This document shows, in pieces, positions 17,114-26,103 of a stretch of DNA of 64,000 nt. How positions within the stretch are numbered: position 1 is the stretch's first letter; every line of letters begins with the position of its first letter. The translations under genes were made by a program, and so were the position numbers. The notes beneath the pieces are model-generated. The model was not told the origin of the DNA and did not search any database. It worked only from the letters and a program-made list of their open reading frames with translations. Source of the DNA: Sunxiuqinia dokdonensis (lineage in GTDB: Bacteria > Bacteroidota > Bacteroidia > Bacteroidales > Prolixibacteraceae); the NCBI RefSeq assembly GCF_001270965.1, contig NZ_LGIA01000024.1:1-64000 (forward strand), read 5' to 3'.

Positions 17114-18412
17114 TTAGACAATTTGCAATTTGGGGTTGGCATTCTTGAAGAAAAACTCTTCCTGACCAAAGGCGGGTTCCAACTCGTCGAGCCAAATGGC
17201 TTTCGGATTGTACTTGGCAAAGAAGGGGCGTCCCACCCAGTCGGGGTTACGGCCTTGCAAAAAGTTGAGTACAAACACCTGTTCGCCATGAATTTTTTGA
17301 ATGCCCAGTACCTGAACTTTTCCGGGAGCGCACGACATGGATGGCCCGCGCACGGTGCGGCACACGCCACTCACCTTTTGAATGGCTTTCTGATAAATTC
17401 GCCAGGCCTGATCGAGTGTCACTGCAAAGTAATCTTGTGCACCGGTGTCGCGGGCAATAAACATGTAATACGGAATGATGCCCAGGTTGACTTGTTCGCG
17501 CCACATGGTGGACCAAATGGCCGGGTCGTTGTTAATATTTTTTAGCAGGGGCGATTGCGAACGAATCTGAACGCCGGCATCTTGCAGGTTTCGAATGGCT
17601 TCTTTCACGGCTTGGGTTTCCATGGCCCGTGGGTGATTAAAATGCGCCATCAAGGAGACGGAAATCCCGTGGTCGGCCACTTTCCGGAAAAGCTTCATTA
17701 AATCTTCGGCATCGTCATCAGTGGTAAATCGGTAGGGCCAGTAAGTCAAGGCTTTTGTTCCAATCCGGATGGTGCGGACATGCTTCAGACCGGCCTCCAG
17801 AATGGCATTGATGTAATGCTCAAAAAACTTGGTTTTCATCACAGCGGGGTCGCCTCCGGTAATCAGCACATCGGTAATCTCCGGATGCGCCTTCAGGTAC
17901 TGAACCATTAAATCGGCTTCCTTCATGGCAAATTTAAAGCTGTTCATGGCGAATTGCGGCCAGCGAAAACAGAAGGTGCAATAGGCATGGCAGGTTTGTC
18001 CCTGGCTGGGGAAAAACAGCATGGTTTCGCGGTACTTGTGCTGAATGCCGTTGAGCCGTACGCCATTTAATTCGGGTACGTTGGCCTCTTGTCCTGCCGG
18101 GTTCGGGTTCAGTTGCAAGCGAATTTTGTCTACGGCCTTTTTCAAGGTGGCTTTGTCGGCGTTACTTTTAATCAGATTGGCAATCTTTTGAAAATGTTCC
18201 TCGGAAAGCATTCCTTTTTGCGGGAAAGTGAGGATGAAAAACGGATCCTTTGCAAAGTTGTTCCAATCGATTAATTCATCAATGATGTAATTACTGACTT
18301 TGAAAGGTAAAACGGTTCCGATAACTTCAATAACAAACTGTTCCTCTTCGGTTAAAAGCGCGATTTGAGGAATTTGCCGAAAGTTACCGAGCGTGTAAGA
18401 GCGATAATTCAT
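17114..18412 (-). CDS. KamA-family radical SAM protein (lysine 2,3-aminomutase-like)
   Basis: The 432-residue protein carries the radical SAM cluster motif CHAYCTFC (Cys 141, 145, 148) in a KamA-like frame, with ITGGDPAVMKTKF near residue 185. An APGK motif near residue 365 probably supplies the lysine that binds pyridoxal phosphate. Family members move an amino group between neighbouring carbons of lysine, glutamate or related acids. The motif context differs from classical lysine 2,3-aminomutase, so the substrate is open. No lysine-fermentation genes or beta-lysine acetyltransferase lie nearby. Confidence 0.8.
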   Translation of the reverse strand: MNYRSYTLGNFRQIPQIALLTEEEQFVIEVIGTVLPFKVSNYIIDELIDWNNFAKDPFFILTFPQKGMLSEEHFQKIANLIKSNADKATLKKAVDKIRLQLNPNPAGQEANVPELNGVRLNGIQHKYRETMLFFPSQGQTCHAYCTFCFRWPQFAMNSFKFAMKEADLMVQYLKAHPEITDVLITGGDPAVMKTKFFEHYINAILEAGLKHVRTIRIGTKALTYWPYRFTTDDDAEDLMKLFRKVADHGISVSLMAHFNHPRAMETQAVKEAIRNLQDAGVQIRSQSPLLKNINNDPAIWSTMWREQVNLGIIPYYMFIARDTGAQDYFAVTLDQAWRIYQKAIQKVSGVCRTVRGPSMSCAPGKVQVLGIQKIHGEQVFVLNFLQGRNPDWVGRPFFAKYNPKAIWLDELEPAFGQEEFFFKNANPKLQIV

Positions 18413-18597
18413 GATCTTTAGTTTTTAAGAAGTTAATACCACCAGGAGTAATAACCAATATCACGCGAAACTGGAGTTGCCTTTGCAGCCCCCTAAAACA
18501 TGATATATTACATACTTTTAAGTCCCTTTTTTGTAGCAAAGCGAAGGTAGTAAAAAAAGGGGAATTTGGGAACGATATCTTATCCTAAGTTGCCGTT

Positions 18598-20025
18598 TTA
18601 GTGGCTCAGCTTCTCGGCCCGGCTGGCATCTAATCGCAGGAAAATAAAGAGCAAAATGGTGAACGACCACAGCGATGATCCGCCGTAGCTGAAAAAGGGC
18701 AGCGGAATGCCGATGACCGGGGCCAGGCCAATGGTCATGCCGACGTTGATGGACAGATGGAAGAAAATGATGCAGGCCACGCTGTAGCCGTAGACCCGGC
18801 TAAAAGTTGATCGCTGTCGCTCGGCCAGGTAAAGCAGCCGGAGCAATAAGAACAGGAACAGGCCAATGACGGTAGTGGTGCCAATAAATCCCCATTCTTC
18901 GCCCACGGTACAAAAAATGAAGTCGGTGCTTTGTTCGGGTACAAAGTCGAACTTGGTCTGGGTGCCATTCAAAAAGCCTTTTCCGGAGAAACCCCCGGAG
19001 CCAATGGCAATTTTCGATTGGTTGACATTGTAACCCACGCCCAGCGGATCAGATTCGATTCCCAACAGTTCGTTGATGCGGCTTTGTTGGTGCGCTTGTA
19101 ATACATTGTTGAATACATAATCGACAGAGAAGGTTAAAAACACCAGGCCAAGATACAATCCTAAAACGATCAGCAGGTTATGAACTCCTTTTCGAAGCGA
19201 ATAGATGGCAAAGATGACGGACGATAAGATTGTTGAAGCCAGCACAAGCTTCACTTCCGATACATTGATTTCGAAAATAGGTCCACCAAAGAGAAACAGT
19301 GCTGACAAGCTCGCGTAAATGACGAGTGCTTTCATTGTTTCAGAAAGTCGCTGTTGCATGATGTAGTGGAAAATCAGGGCTCCGGCAGTTAAGGTAAAAA
19401 TGGTGTGCAAGGGCGACAAAACCAGCGTGAGTATAAAGATGATGGCCACGATGAATGTCAGAAAAAGCACAAAGCCCGATAAACCTTCGCGAAACAGAAC
19501 AAGAAGAAAAACACCAATAACCAAGGCCGACCCGGTGTCGTTTTGCATGAAGATAAGGACCACCGGCAGGGCCAGAATGACTCCAATGATCACCAACGAT
19601 TTAAAGCGGTGCATCTTGAAGTTGTACGAGCTTAAATATTTAGCCAGGGCCAGAGCCGTGGTAAACTTGACAAACTCAGCCGGCTGAATGGCAATACCGC
19701 CAACCTGAAACCACGATGTGGAACCTTTAACTTGTGTTCCGAACAGGAGGACAGCAATGAGCAGCAGGATGGTAATGGCATAAAAACCGTAGGCCGAAAA
19801 GACATAGAACTTGCTGTCGACCAGGATGAGGGTGAAGCCAATAACCAGGGCGGCAACAATCCAGATGAGCTGTTTGCCATAGCGCTGGGTCATATCCAGA
19901 ATGCTGCTGTGCTCTTCGTTGTACACGGCTGCGTAAATGTTGATCCAGCCCATGAAAACAAGGACCAGGTAAAGGATAATGCTGACCCAGTCTAAATTAG
20001 CCCATATGTTGTTTCGTCGTGCCAC
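18598..20025 (-). CDS. rodA: peptidoglycan glycosyltransferase RodA
   Basis: RodA is the SEDS-family polymerase of the elongasome. It extends glycan strands from lipid II and pairs with the transpeptidase PBP2. The 475-residue protein is strongly hydrophobic with about ten segments and carries the family signature IPLPFFSYGGSS near residue 440. It is longer than E. coli RodA (370), with an enlarged central region near residues 200-330. It starts 5 bp after the mrdA stop and is the last gene of the mre operon. Confidence 0.93.
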   Translation of the reverse strand: MARRNNIWANLDWVSIILYLVLVFMGWINIYAAVYNEEHSSILDMTQRYGKQLIWIVAALVIGFTLILVDSKFYVFSAYGFYAITILLLIAVLLFGTQVKGSTSWFQVGGIAIQPAEFVKFTTALALAKYLSSYNFKMHRFKSLVIIGVILALPVVLIFMQNDTGSALVIGVFLLVLFREGLSGFVLFLTFIVAIIFILTLVLSPLHTIFTLTAGALIFHYIMQQRLSETMKALVIYASLSALFLFGGPIFEINVSEVKLVLASTILSSVIFAIYSLRKGVHNLLIVLGLYLGLVFLTFSVDYVFNNVLQAHQQSRINELLGIESDPLGVGYNVNQSKIAIGSGGFSGKGFLNGTQTKFDFVPEQSTDFIFCTVGEEWGFIGTTTVIGLFLFLLLRLLYLAERQRSTFSRVYGYSVACIIFFHLSINVGMTIGLAPVIGIPLPFFSYGGSSLWSFTILLFIFLRLDASRAEKLSH

Positions 20026-20030
20026 GCTTG

Positions 20031-21854
20031 TTATTTTGGTTGATTTGGATTTAACAAGTTTGCATCCCGCATACGCTCTTCCACCGCAATTCTTCGTGGA
20101 GCAATCTGCCCTTGCAGGTATTTTTCAATGATCAGGCTGGCGATAGGAGCCGCGTAACGAGATCCCCAAACACCATTTTCGACATAAACCGAGATAGCGA
20201 TCTGCGGATTTTCTTTTGGTGCAAAAGCAATAAAAACCGAGTGGTCTGACCCGTGTGGGTTTTGCACCGTTCCTGTTTTTCCGCAGATGATGATGCTATC
20301 CAACTTTGAGGAATAACGAACGTTGCTTTCTTCGACTACGGCTTGCATCCCATCAATAACAACGTCAAAGTGGCTCGGATCAATGGTTGTTTCATGCCGC
20401 TCGAACTTGAGTTCTTCCTGCTCATCTCGGTCGCTCCAAATCGATTTCACCAGGTGCGGCGTGTAATAAAAGCCGCGGTTGGCGATGGTTGCTGCCAGGT
20501 TGGCCAACTGAAAAGGGGTAATGAGCAACTCGCCCTGACCAATTGCCATGGAGCGTATGGTTAAGGCATTCCACCGGTTTTCGCCATAGTAATAGTTGTA
20601 GTATGAATCCTCCGGAATATTGCCTGCCAGTTCGTTGTTTAACTCGGTCCCCAGCCTTTGTCCCAGGCCAAAGCTGAGCAGGTGGTTTCGCCAAACCTGA
20701 TAGCCCTGATCAGCACGCGGATACTTGCGGATAATGGAGCTGTAGGTATTCCAGAAAAACGGGTTGCACGACTCCCTGATGGCATCGCGCAGGGCAATCG
20801 GCGAATAGTGGCTGTGTGTACACCGGATGGGGCGCGAAACGGTTCCGCTACAGCTAAAGCGGGTTTGCTCGTTGATTGTATTTTCCTGAAGGGCAATCAA
20901 TCCATTGATGAGTTTAAAGGTTGAACCCGGTGGGTAGGCCGCCCGGATGGCCCGGTTGAAAATAGGCTTGAGCGTGTCCTCTGCCAATTGCTGATAGTTG
21001 GCGCCCCGTGCGCGGCCAACCAGCAGCGAGGGGTCGTAGGTTGGCGCACTTAAAAACGCCAGCACTTCGCCGGTGGCTGGTTCAATAGCTACCACACTTC
21101 CCTTTTTGTTTTGCATCAGGTATTCGGTGTACGCCTGAAGTTCAGCGTCCAGTGTTGAAGTCAGGTTTTTGCCAAGAATTGCCACGGTATCGCTTCGGCC
21201 TTCGCGGTAGCTTCCTTTCACCCGGTTGTGTACGTCAACAAGCTGAAAGCTTACGCCTTTTTGTCCGCGCAGTGCTTCTTCGTAGGAGTTTTCCAAGCCC
21301 GTTACACCAATGTAGTCGCCCTGGGCGTAATATGGGTCGTTTTCAATTTTGCTACGGTCAACTTCGCCAACATAGCCCAGCACGTGTGCTGCTGTTTTTT
21401 GAGGATACTCACGCAGGGTTCGGGCCTGAACAAAAAAGCCGGGAAAGCGGAAGATCTTTTCCTGCAGTACCGCGTAGTTTTCGGGCGAGAGCTGTTTGAT
21501 GATCACCGAGGGTTTATAGGTCGAATACTTTTTGGCTTTTTGGAGGTTGGCAATCAGCTCTTCTTTTTCAATATCCAGGATCTGGCAGAAACTGGTTGTG
21601 TCGAAAGCCGTGAGCTCGCGTGGCGTAACCAGCAAGTCATACGACGCTTTGTTGTACACCAGCAACTCGCCGTGGCGGTCGTAAACCAGTCCCCGTGCCG
21701 GATAGGTGATCACCCTCCGCAGAACGTTTCTGGTGGCCGACTGCTTATAATCGTTGTCCTGCACCTGCAAGCGAAACAGGCGCACCGTGAACGCCAAAGC
21801 GACGAGGATAAAAATGGCGGCCAATACATATTTCCGTTTTGAAAAGTTGTCCAC
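20031..21854 (-). CDS. mrdA: penicillin-binding protein 2
   Basis: PBP2 is the transpeptidase of the rod-shape complex. The 607-residue protein has one N-terminal membrane anchor (residues 9-25) and a dimerisation domain. In the transpeptidase domain the motifs are PPGSTFKLIN near residue 310 (catalytic serine), SCN near 363 and GKTGT near 540. It lies 4 bp after mreD and 5 bp before rodA, the usual order, so translational coupling is likely. Confidence 0.93.
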   Translation of the reverse strand: MDNFSKRKYVLAAIFILVALAFTVRLFRLQVQDNDYKQSATRNVLRRVITYPARGLVYDRHGELLVYNKASYDLLVTPRELTAFDTTSFCQILDIEKEELIANLQKAKKYSTYKPSVIIKQLSPENYAVLQEKIFRFPGFFVQARTLREYPQKTAAHVLGYVGEVDRSKIENDPYYAQGDYIGVTGLENSYEEALRGQKGVSFQLVDVHNRVKGSYREGRSDTVAILGKNLTSTLDAELQAYTEYLMQNKKGSVVAIEPATGEVLAFLSAPTYDPSLLVGRARGANYQQLAEDTLKPIFNRAIRAAYPPGSTFKLINGLIALQENTINEQTRFSCSGTVSRPIRCTHSHYSPIALRDAIRESCNPFFWNTYSSIIRKYPRADQGYQVWRNHLLSFGLGQRLGTELNNELAGNIPEDSYYNYYYGENRWNALTIRSMAIGQGELLITPFQLANLAATIANRGFYYTPHLVKSIWSDRDEQEELKFERHETTIDPSHFDVVIDGMQAVVEESNVRYSSKLDSIIICGKTGTVQNPHGSDHSVFIAFAPKENPQIAISVYVENGVWGSRYAAPIASLIIEKYLQGQIAPRRIAVEERMRDANLLNPNQPK

Positions 21855-21858
21855 GAAC

Positions 21859-22365
21859 TCACTCCTTAAAAATCAGAAACTGACTAATGATGACCAATAC
21901 GATTGTAAAGGCGGCACTTAATAAGCTTCTGGATAATGTGTAAATAAATCCCTCAAAGGTAAAAACTTCGACAAAAAACAAGAAAAGGTGATGCGCCAGC
22001 ACCAGCATGAGCGTGTAACGCAGAAACCAGCCAAATCCCATAAACGACAAGCGGGGAGGGGTGTTTACCTCAATGGTGTCGCGCGAGGAAATCAGATCGA
22101 TGGCGAATGGCCGCAGAAATGCCAAAAAGGTCGTTGCCGAGGCGTGAATGCCAGGCGTGTTGCTGAAGATGTCGATGAACAGGCCGAGGAAAAATCCCAT
22201 AAAAAGCAAGAGGTAGCGAGGCGTTTCAAATGGCAGCAACAAAATAAACAGAACATATAAATAGGGGTTGACATAGCCGCTGAACTGGATGTTGTTCAGG
22301 ATCAGGGCCTGCAGCAGCACCAGAACCACGAGCATAATCAGGTATTTCAGCAAGTCTCTAATCAT
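21859..22365 (-). CDS. mreD: rod shape-determining protein MreD
   Basis: MreD is a small inner-membrane protein of the elongasome. Here it has 168 residues and five or six hydrophobic segments, the normal size. Sequence conservation in this family is low, so the call rests on hydrophobicity, length and position. Its start overlaps the mreC end by 8 bp, and mrdA follows after 4 bp. Confidence 0.88.
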   Translation of the reverse strand: MIRDLLKYLIMLVVLVLLQALILNNIQFSGYVNPYLYVLFILLLPFETPRYLLLFMGFFLGLFIDIFSNTPGIHASATTFLAFLRPFAIDLISSRDTIEVNTPPRLSFMGFGWFLRYTLMLVLAHHLFLFFVEVFTFEGFIYTLSRSLLSAAFTIVLVIISQFLIFKE

Positions 22366-23185
22366 CCGTATTTTGTTCTTCTAAATTGATTTGTTCTTCC
22401 AGAAAATTGTTCTTCACCAGTTCGACATGCGAAATGGTTTTAAAATTGGTTGACAGGCGGATGTTGATCTGGTAAAAGTTGGCACCGCTGTCGTGATTAA
22501 ATTCATCGATGACCCCGATCAAAATGCCTTCCGGGAAAATGGACGAATAGCCGCTGGTCACAATGGTGTCGCCAACTGCCAGTTCAACATGGAAAGGGAT
22601 TTCGTTTAAACGGGCGTATTGGGGGTCATTGCCGTTCCAATACAAGGAGCCAAAGTAATTGTTCTTTTTGATTTTGGCCGAAACCCGCCAGCGTCGGTTC
22701 AAAATGCTGGGCCCTGAGCTGTAGTGTTTTGACACATTGGTTACGACGCCTACCACACCGTCGGGGCCAATAATGCCCATGTCCTGCTCAATGCCATCCA
22801 AAAGTCCTTTGTTCAGCGTCACGTAGTTGTGTTGCTTGTTCACCGAGTTGTTGATGATACGTGCCGGAATAAACTGGTAGGTGGTATCGCTGATGACGGA
22901 CGTATCGGCATGACTAAAAATGTCGAGCACCTGCAATTTTTGGAGCTTCGTTTGTAATTCGGCGTTTTCACGCGCCAGTTCCTCGTTGATGCGCTTCAAC
23001 TGAAAATAGCTGGTCAGGTTCGACGACATTTCGTACACCGAAGCCGAGAGCTGGTTGCTGGAATTGAGAAATCTGACTCGCTGAAAATTGTTGTAGTTGA
23101 CAATCAAAATAAGCGAAATGACTTCGAGTGCCAAAAACAAGAAAAAAACGTGAAAACGAGCAAGAAACTGGAGCAAACTTCTCAT
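22358..23185 (-). CDS. mreC: rod shape-determining protein MreC
   Basis: MreC is a periplasmic scaffold anchored by one N-terminal membrane segment (residues 10-28). A helical stretch follows (about 60-90, coiled-coil spacing), then the beta-barrel core with LLDGIEQDMGIIGPDGVVGV near residue 130 and the conserved GDTIVTSGYSSIFPEGILIG near 205. Its 275 residues are typical. It overlaps mreD by 8 bp and starts 34 bp after the mreB stop. Confidence 0.92.
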   Translation of the reverse strand: MRSLLQFLARFHVFFLFLALEVISLILIVNYNNFQRVRFLNSSNQLSASVYEMSSNLTSYFQLKRINEELARENAELQTKLQKLQVLDIFSHADTSVISDTTYQFIPARIINNSVNKQHNYVTLNKGLLDGIEQDMGIIGPDGVVGVVTNVSKHYSSGPSILNRRWRVSAKIKKNNYFGSLYWNGNDPQYARLNEIPFHVELAVGDTIVTSGYSSIFPEGILIGVIDEFNHDSGANFYQINIRLSTNFKTISHVELVKNNFLEEQINLEEQNTDD

Positions 23186-23219
23186 GAAGCAGATGGATTT
23201 TACTCCTTCCTACTCAGTG

Positions 23220-24242
23220 TTACCTGATCAGGAAGGAGAATTTATCAACGTTTTTAAGCGCGATGCCGGTACCTCGTGCTACTGCTCTTAAAGGGTCTTC
23301 GGCAATGTGGAACGGAATATTGATTTTCTCGGTCAGGCGTTTGTCCAGGCCGCGCAACAGGGCGCCGCCACCTGCCAGGTAAATTCCCCGGGTCACAATG
23401 TCGGAGTACAACTCCGGTGGTGTTTGCTCCAAAGCGCTCAAAATGGCGGTTTCAATCTTGGAGATTGATTTTTCCAGGCAATGCGAAATTTCCTGATACG
23501 ATACCGGCACCTCAATCGGAAGTGCAGTCATCTGGTTTGGTCCCTGAATGATAAAGTCATTGGGCGGTTCTTCCAGTTGCGAAAGCGCCGAGCCTACATG
23601 AATCTTGATTTCCTCGGCTGTACGTTCACCAATTTTGATGTTGTGCTGGTGCCGCATATATTCCATAATGTCCGCCGTCAGGTCATCGCCGGCAATCCGG
23701 ATGGATTTGTTGGTCACGATTCCGCCCAGCGAGATCACGGCAATTTCGGTTGTTCCACCGCCAATGTCCACAATCATGCTTCCTTCGGGCGCTTCTACAT
23801 CCAAGCCAATTCCAATGGCAGCGGCCATGGGTTCGTAAATCATGTACACTTCGCGGCCTCCGGCGTGTTCGGCCGAGTCGCGCACGGCACGTATTTCAAC
23901 TTCGGTTGAGCCGGAAGGGATACAAACTACCATTTTTAAAGCGGGCGAAAAGAACCGCGATTTGGGATTGATCATTTTAATCATTCCCCTGATCATTTGT
24001 TCGGCGGCGTTAAAATCGGCAATCACCCCATCACGCAATGGACGGATGGTTTTTAGGTTGGCGTGGGTTTTCCCCTGCATCTGGCGGGCTTTTTCGCCAA
24101 TGGCAACCAGCTTTTCCGTTTTCAGATCGATGGTCACAATGGACGGTTCGTCCACTACAATTTTATCATTCTGAATGATGATGGTATTTGCCGTCCCCAG
24201 GTCAATTGCAATTTCCTGGGTCAAAAATGAAAACAATCCCAT
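23220..24242 (-). CDS. mreB: rod shape-determining protein MreB
   Basis: MreB is the bacterial actin homologue that directs lateral wall synthesis. The 340-residue protein shows the phosphate-1 loop DLGTANTIII (residues 14-23), the DIGGGTTEIAVIS phosphate-2 motif near 165 and the AGGGALLRGLD adenosine motif near 290. Unusually for this phylum, the minus strand has a good Shine-Dalgarno sequence, AAGGAG, about 10 nt before the ATG. It heads the mreBCD-mrdA-rodA operon, 52 bp behind purH. Confidence 0.95.
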   Translation of the reverse strand: MGLFSFLTQEIAIDLGTANTIIIQNDKIVVDEPSIVTIDLKTEKLVAIGEKARQMQGKTHANLKTIRPLRDGVIADFNAAEQMIRGMIKMINPKSRFFSPALKMVVCIPSGSTEVEIRAVRDSAEHAGGREVYMIYEPMAAAIGIGLDVEAPEGSMIVDIGGGTTEIAVISLGGIVTNKSIRIAGDDLTADIMEYMRHQHNIKIGERTAEEIKIHVGSALSQLEEPPNDFIIQGPNQMTALPIEVPVSYQEISHCLEKSISKIETAILSALEQTPPELYSDIVTRGIYLAGGGALLRGLDKRLTEKINIPFHIAEDPLRAVARGTGIALKNVDKFSFLIR

Positions 24243-24294
24243 AGTTTAATTCTCCTTACTGTATCTAAATTTCCGCCGAAGCAGCTTTTTGGGT

Positions 24295-25884
24295 TTAATG
24301 TTTAAAATGACGTCGTCCGGTAAACAACATGGCCATGCCAAACTCGTCGCATGCCTCAATCACTTCTTCATCGCGAATACTTCCGCCAGGTTCAACCAGG
24401 TATTTCACCCCATACTCATTGGCGGCTTCAATACTGTCGCGGAAGGGGAAGAAAGCGTCGGAAATCAGCACAGACTCTTCAATCTTAATGCCTTCTTTCA
24501 TGTTAAAACGCGGAATCGTCAATTGGCGAAGACTGTCCAGCCGGTTGGGTTGTCCCATGCCGGCACCAGTCAGCCAAAACGAACCATCTGCGTTTTCGGT
24601 TACCAAAGCAATGGCATTGCTCTTTAAATGTTTACACGCTGTTATACCAAACTTGGCGAGATTTAATTTATTGTCATCAAATTGAATTTTCGTGACGTTT
24701 TTAAATTCGCTGTCCATGCCCTCGTCTTCATCCTGAACCAGCATACCACCACTGATGGAACGGTACAGTTTTTCGCCGGTAATCTCAGCTTTGACCGGTG
24801 TTACCAGCAAACGAAGGTTTTTCTTTTGGCTGAATATTTCGAGCGCTTCGGGTGTAAATTCCGGAGCGATGATGATTTCGACAAACTTTTTACCAAACCA
24901 GTTGGCCACTTCGGCAGTCACGGTATCGGTAAAGCAGATGATGGAGCCAAAGGCACTGATGGGGTCACCGGCCCAGGCCAAGTCGAGCGAATGCAAAATG
25001 TTGTTGGTTACAGCCAGCCCGCAAGGGTTGAGGTGCTTAATGACCGAAACAGCCACTTTGTTTTCCAAATGAGTAACCGAATGGTAGGCATCGCTGGCCG
25101 ATTTCCAAGCCGCGTCGGCATCCAGCATGTTGTTGTACGAAAGTGCTTTGCCTTGTAAAACCTCGGCATTGGCTAGGGTGGCCTGACTTTCTGTATTGTC
25201 GAACTTATAGAAAGTAGCCGACTGGTGTGAGTTTTCGCCATAGCGAAGCACCTGTCCGTCGTTCAGGCTTACCCGGTTGGTTTCGGTAATTCCATCGTTG
25301 AAATAATTGAAAATAGCCGAATCGTAATGCGACGAAGTGGCAAAAGCCTTGCGCGCAAACGCTTTCCGGTCATCAATCGAGCTTTCACCATTTTTCTCGT
25401 TCAGCAATTGGATGAATTCTTCGTACTGGTTGCGCGATGAAATAATGATGACGTCTTTAAAGTTCTTTGCAGCCGCACGAATGAGCGCGATGCCGCCAAT
25501 ATCTATTTTTTCAATGATGTCTTCTTCTGATGCGCCGGAAGCAACGGTCTCCTCAAAGGGGTATAAATCAACAATGACCAAGTCTATCTGCGGGATTTCA
25601 TAGTCGAGTAATTGTTTCTGATCGCCTTCATGGTCGCGGCGGTTGAGTATGCCACCAAATACTTTGGGGTGAAGTGTTTTTACCCGCCCGCCTAAAATCG
25701 AGGGATAGCTGGTCAGGCTTTCTACGGGTGTCACCGCAGCTCCTAAGCCTTCAATAAAGGATTGAGTTCCTCCTGTTGAATAAATTTGAACACCTAATTG
25801 ATCCAGTTTTTTTACGATAGTATCCAGTTTGTCTTTATGATAAACCGAGATAAGTGCTGATTTAATCTTTTTTAAATCCTTCAT
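24295..25884 (-). CDS. purH: bifunctional AICAR transformylase / IMP cyclohydrolase
   Basis: PurH performs the last two steps of IMP synthesis. The 529-residue chain begins with the MGS-like cyclohydrolase domain, showing YSTGGT near residue 35 and LGGRVKTLHPKVFGGIL near 65. The transformylase domain follows, with the catalytic Lys-His in VIKHLNPCG near residue 285 and a C-terminal GGSIRDEEVIEA block. It may be cotranscribed with mreB, 52 bp downstream, although no functional link is expected. Confidence 0.94.
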   Translation of the reverse strand: MKDLKKIKSALISVYHKDKLDTIVKKLDQLGVQIYSTGGTQSFIEGLGAAVTPVESLTSYPSILGGRVKTLHPKVFGGILNRRDHEGDQKQLLDYEIPQIDLVIVDLYPFEETVASGASEEDIIEKIDIGGIALIRAAAKNFKDVIIISSRNQYEEFIQLLNEKNGESSIDDRKAFARKAFATSSHYDSAIFNYFNDGITETNRVSLNDGQVLRYGENSHQSATFYKFDNTESQATLANAEVLQGKALSYNNMLDADAAWKSASDAYHSVTHLENKVAVSVIKHLNPCGLAVTNNILHSLDLAWAGDPISAFGSIICFTDTVTAEVANWFGKKFVEIIIAPEFTPEALEIFSQKKNLRLLVTPVKAEITGEKLYRSISGGMLVQDEDEGMDSEFKNVTKIQFDDNKLNLAKFGITACKHLKSNAIALVTENADGSFWLTGAGMGQPNRLDSLRQLTIPRFNMKEGIKIEESVLISDAFFPFRDSIEAANEYGVKYLVEPGGSIRDEEVIEACDEFGMAMLFTGRRHFKH

Positions 25885-25908
25885 TTATAGTCTTTTGAAA
25901 TTGATGGA

Positions 25909-25916
25909 CAAAGATA
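25909..25916 (-). promoter_or_regulatory. probable purH promoter, -7 element
   Basis: The minus strand reads TATCTTTG, exact TAnnTTTG, about 25 bp upstream of the purH ATG. A TTTG at 25942-25945 lies a few bases further than usual for the -33 box. Confidence 0.45.
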
Positions 25917-26080
25917 ATAAAATCGACTGATTTTCCTTTGGCAAAAGTAAGCGATTTCAGCATTTTATTGGCAAAAAGATCGAACTGTTTTTGATCTTGA
26001 AAGGAGATGTCGTTGGTGATTTTAGTCAATAGCTGTCATTTTTTTGAGTAGCGAAAGGTCTCGGTTGATTGGAATAATTC

Positions 26081-26088
26081 TATCTTTA
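26081..26088 (+). promoter_or_regulatory. possible promoter ahead of the ABC permease
   Basis: TATCTTTA at 26081-26088 differs from TAnnTTTG only in the last base and ends 15 bp before the ATG at 26104. No well-spaced -33 TTG was found. Confidence 0.3.
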
Positions 26089-26103
26089 TTGATCGAAACA
26101 AAA

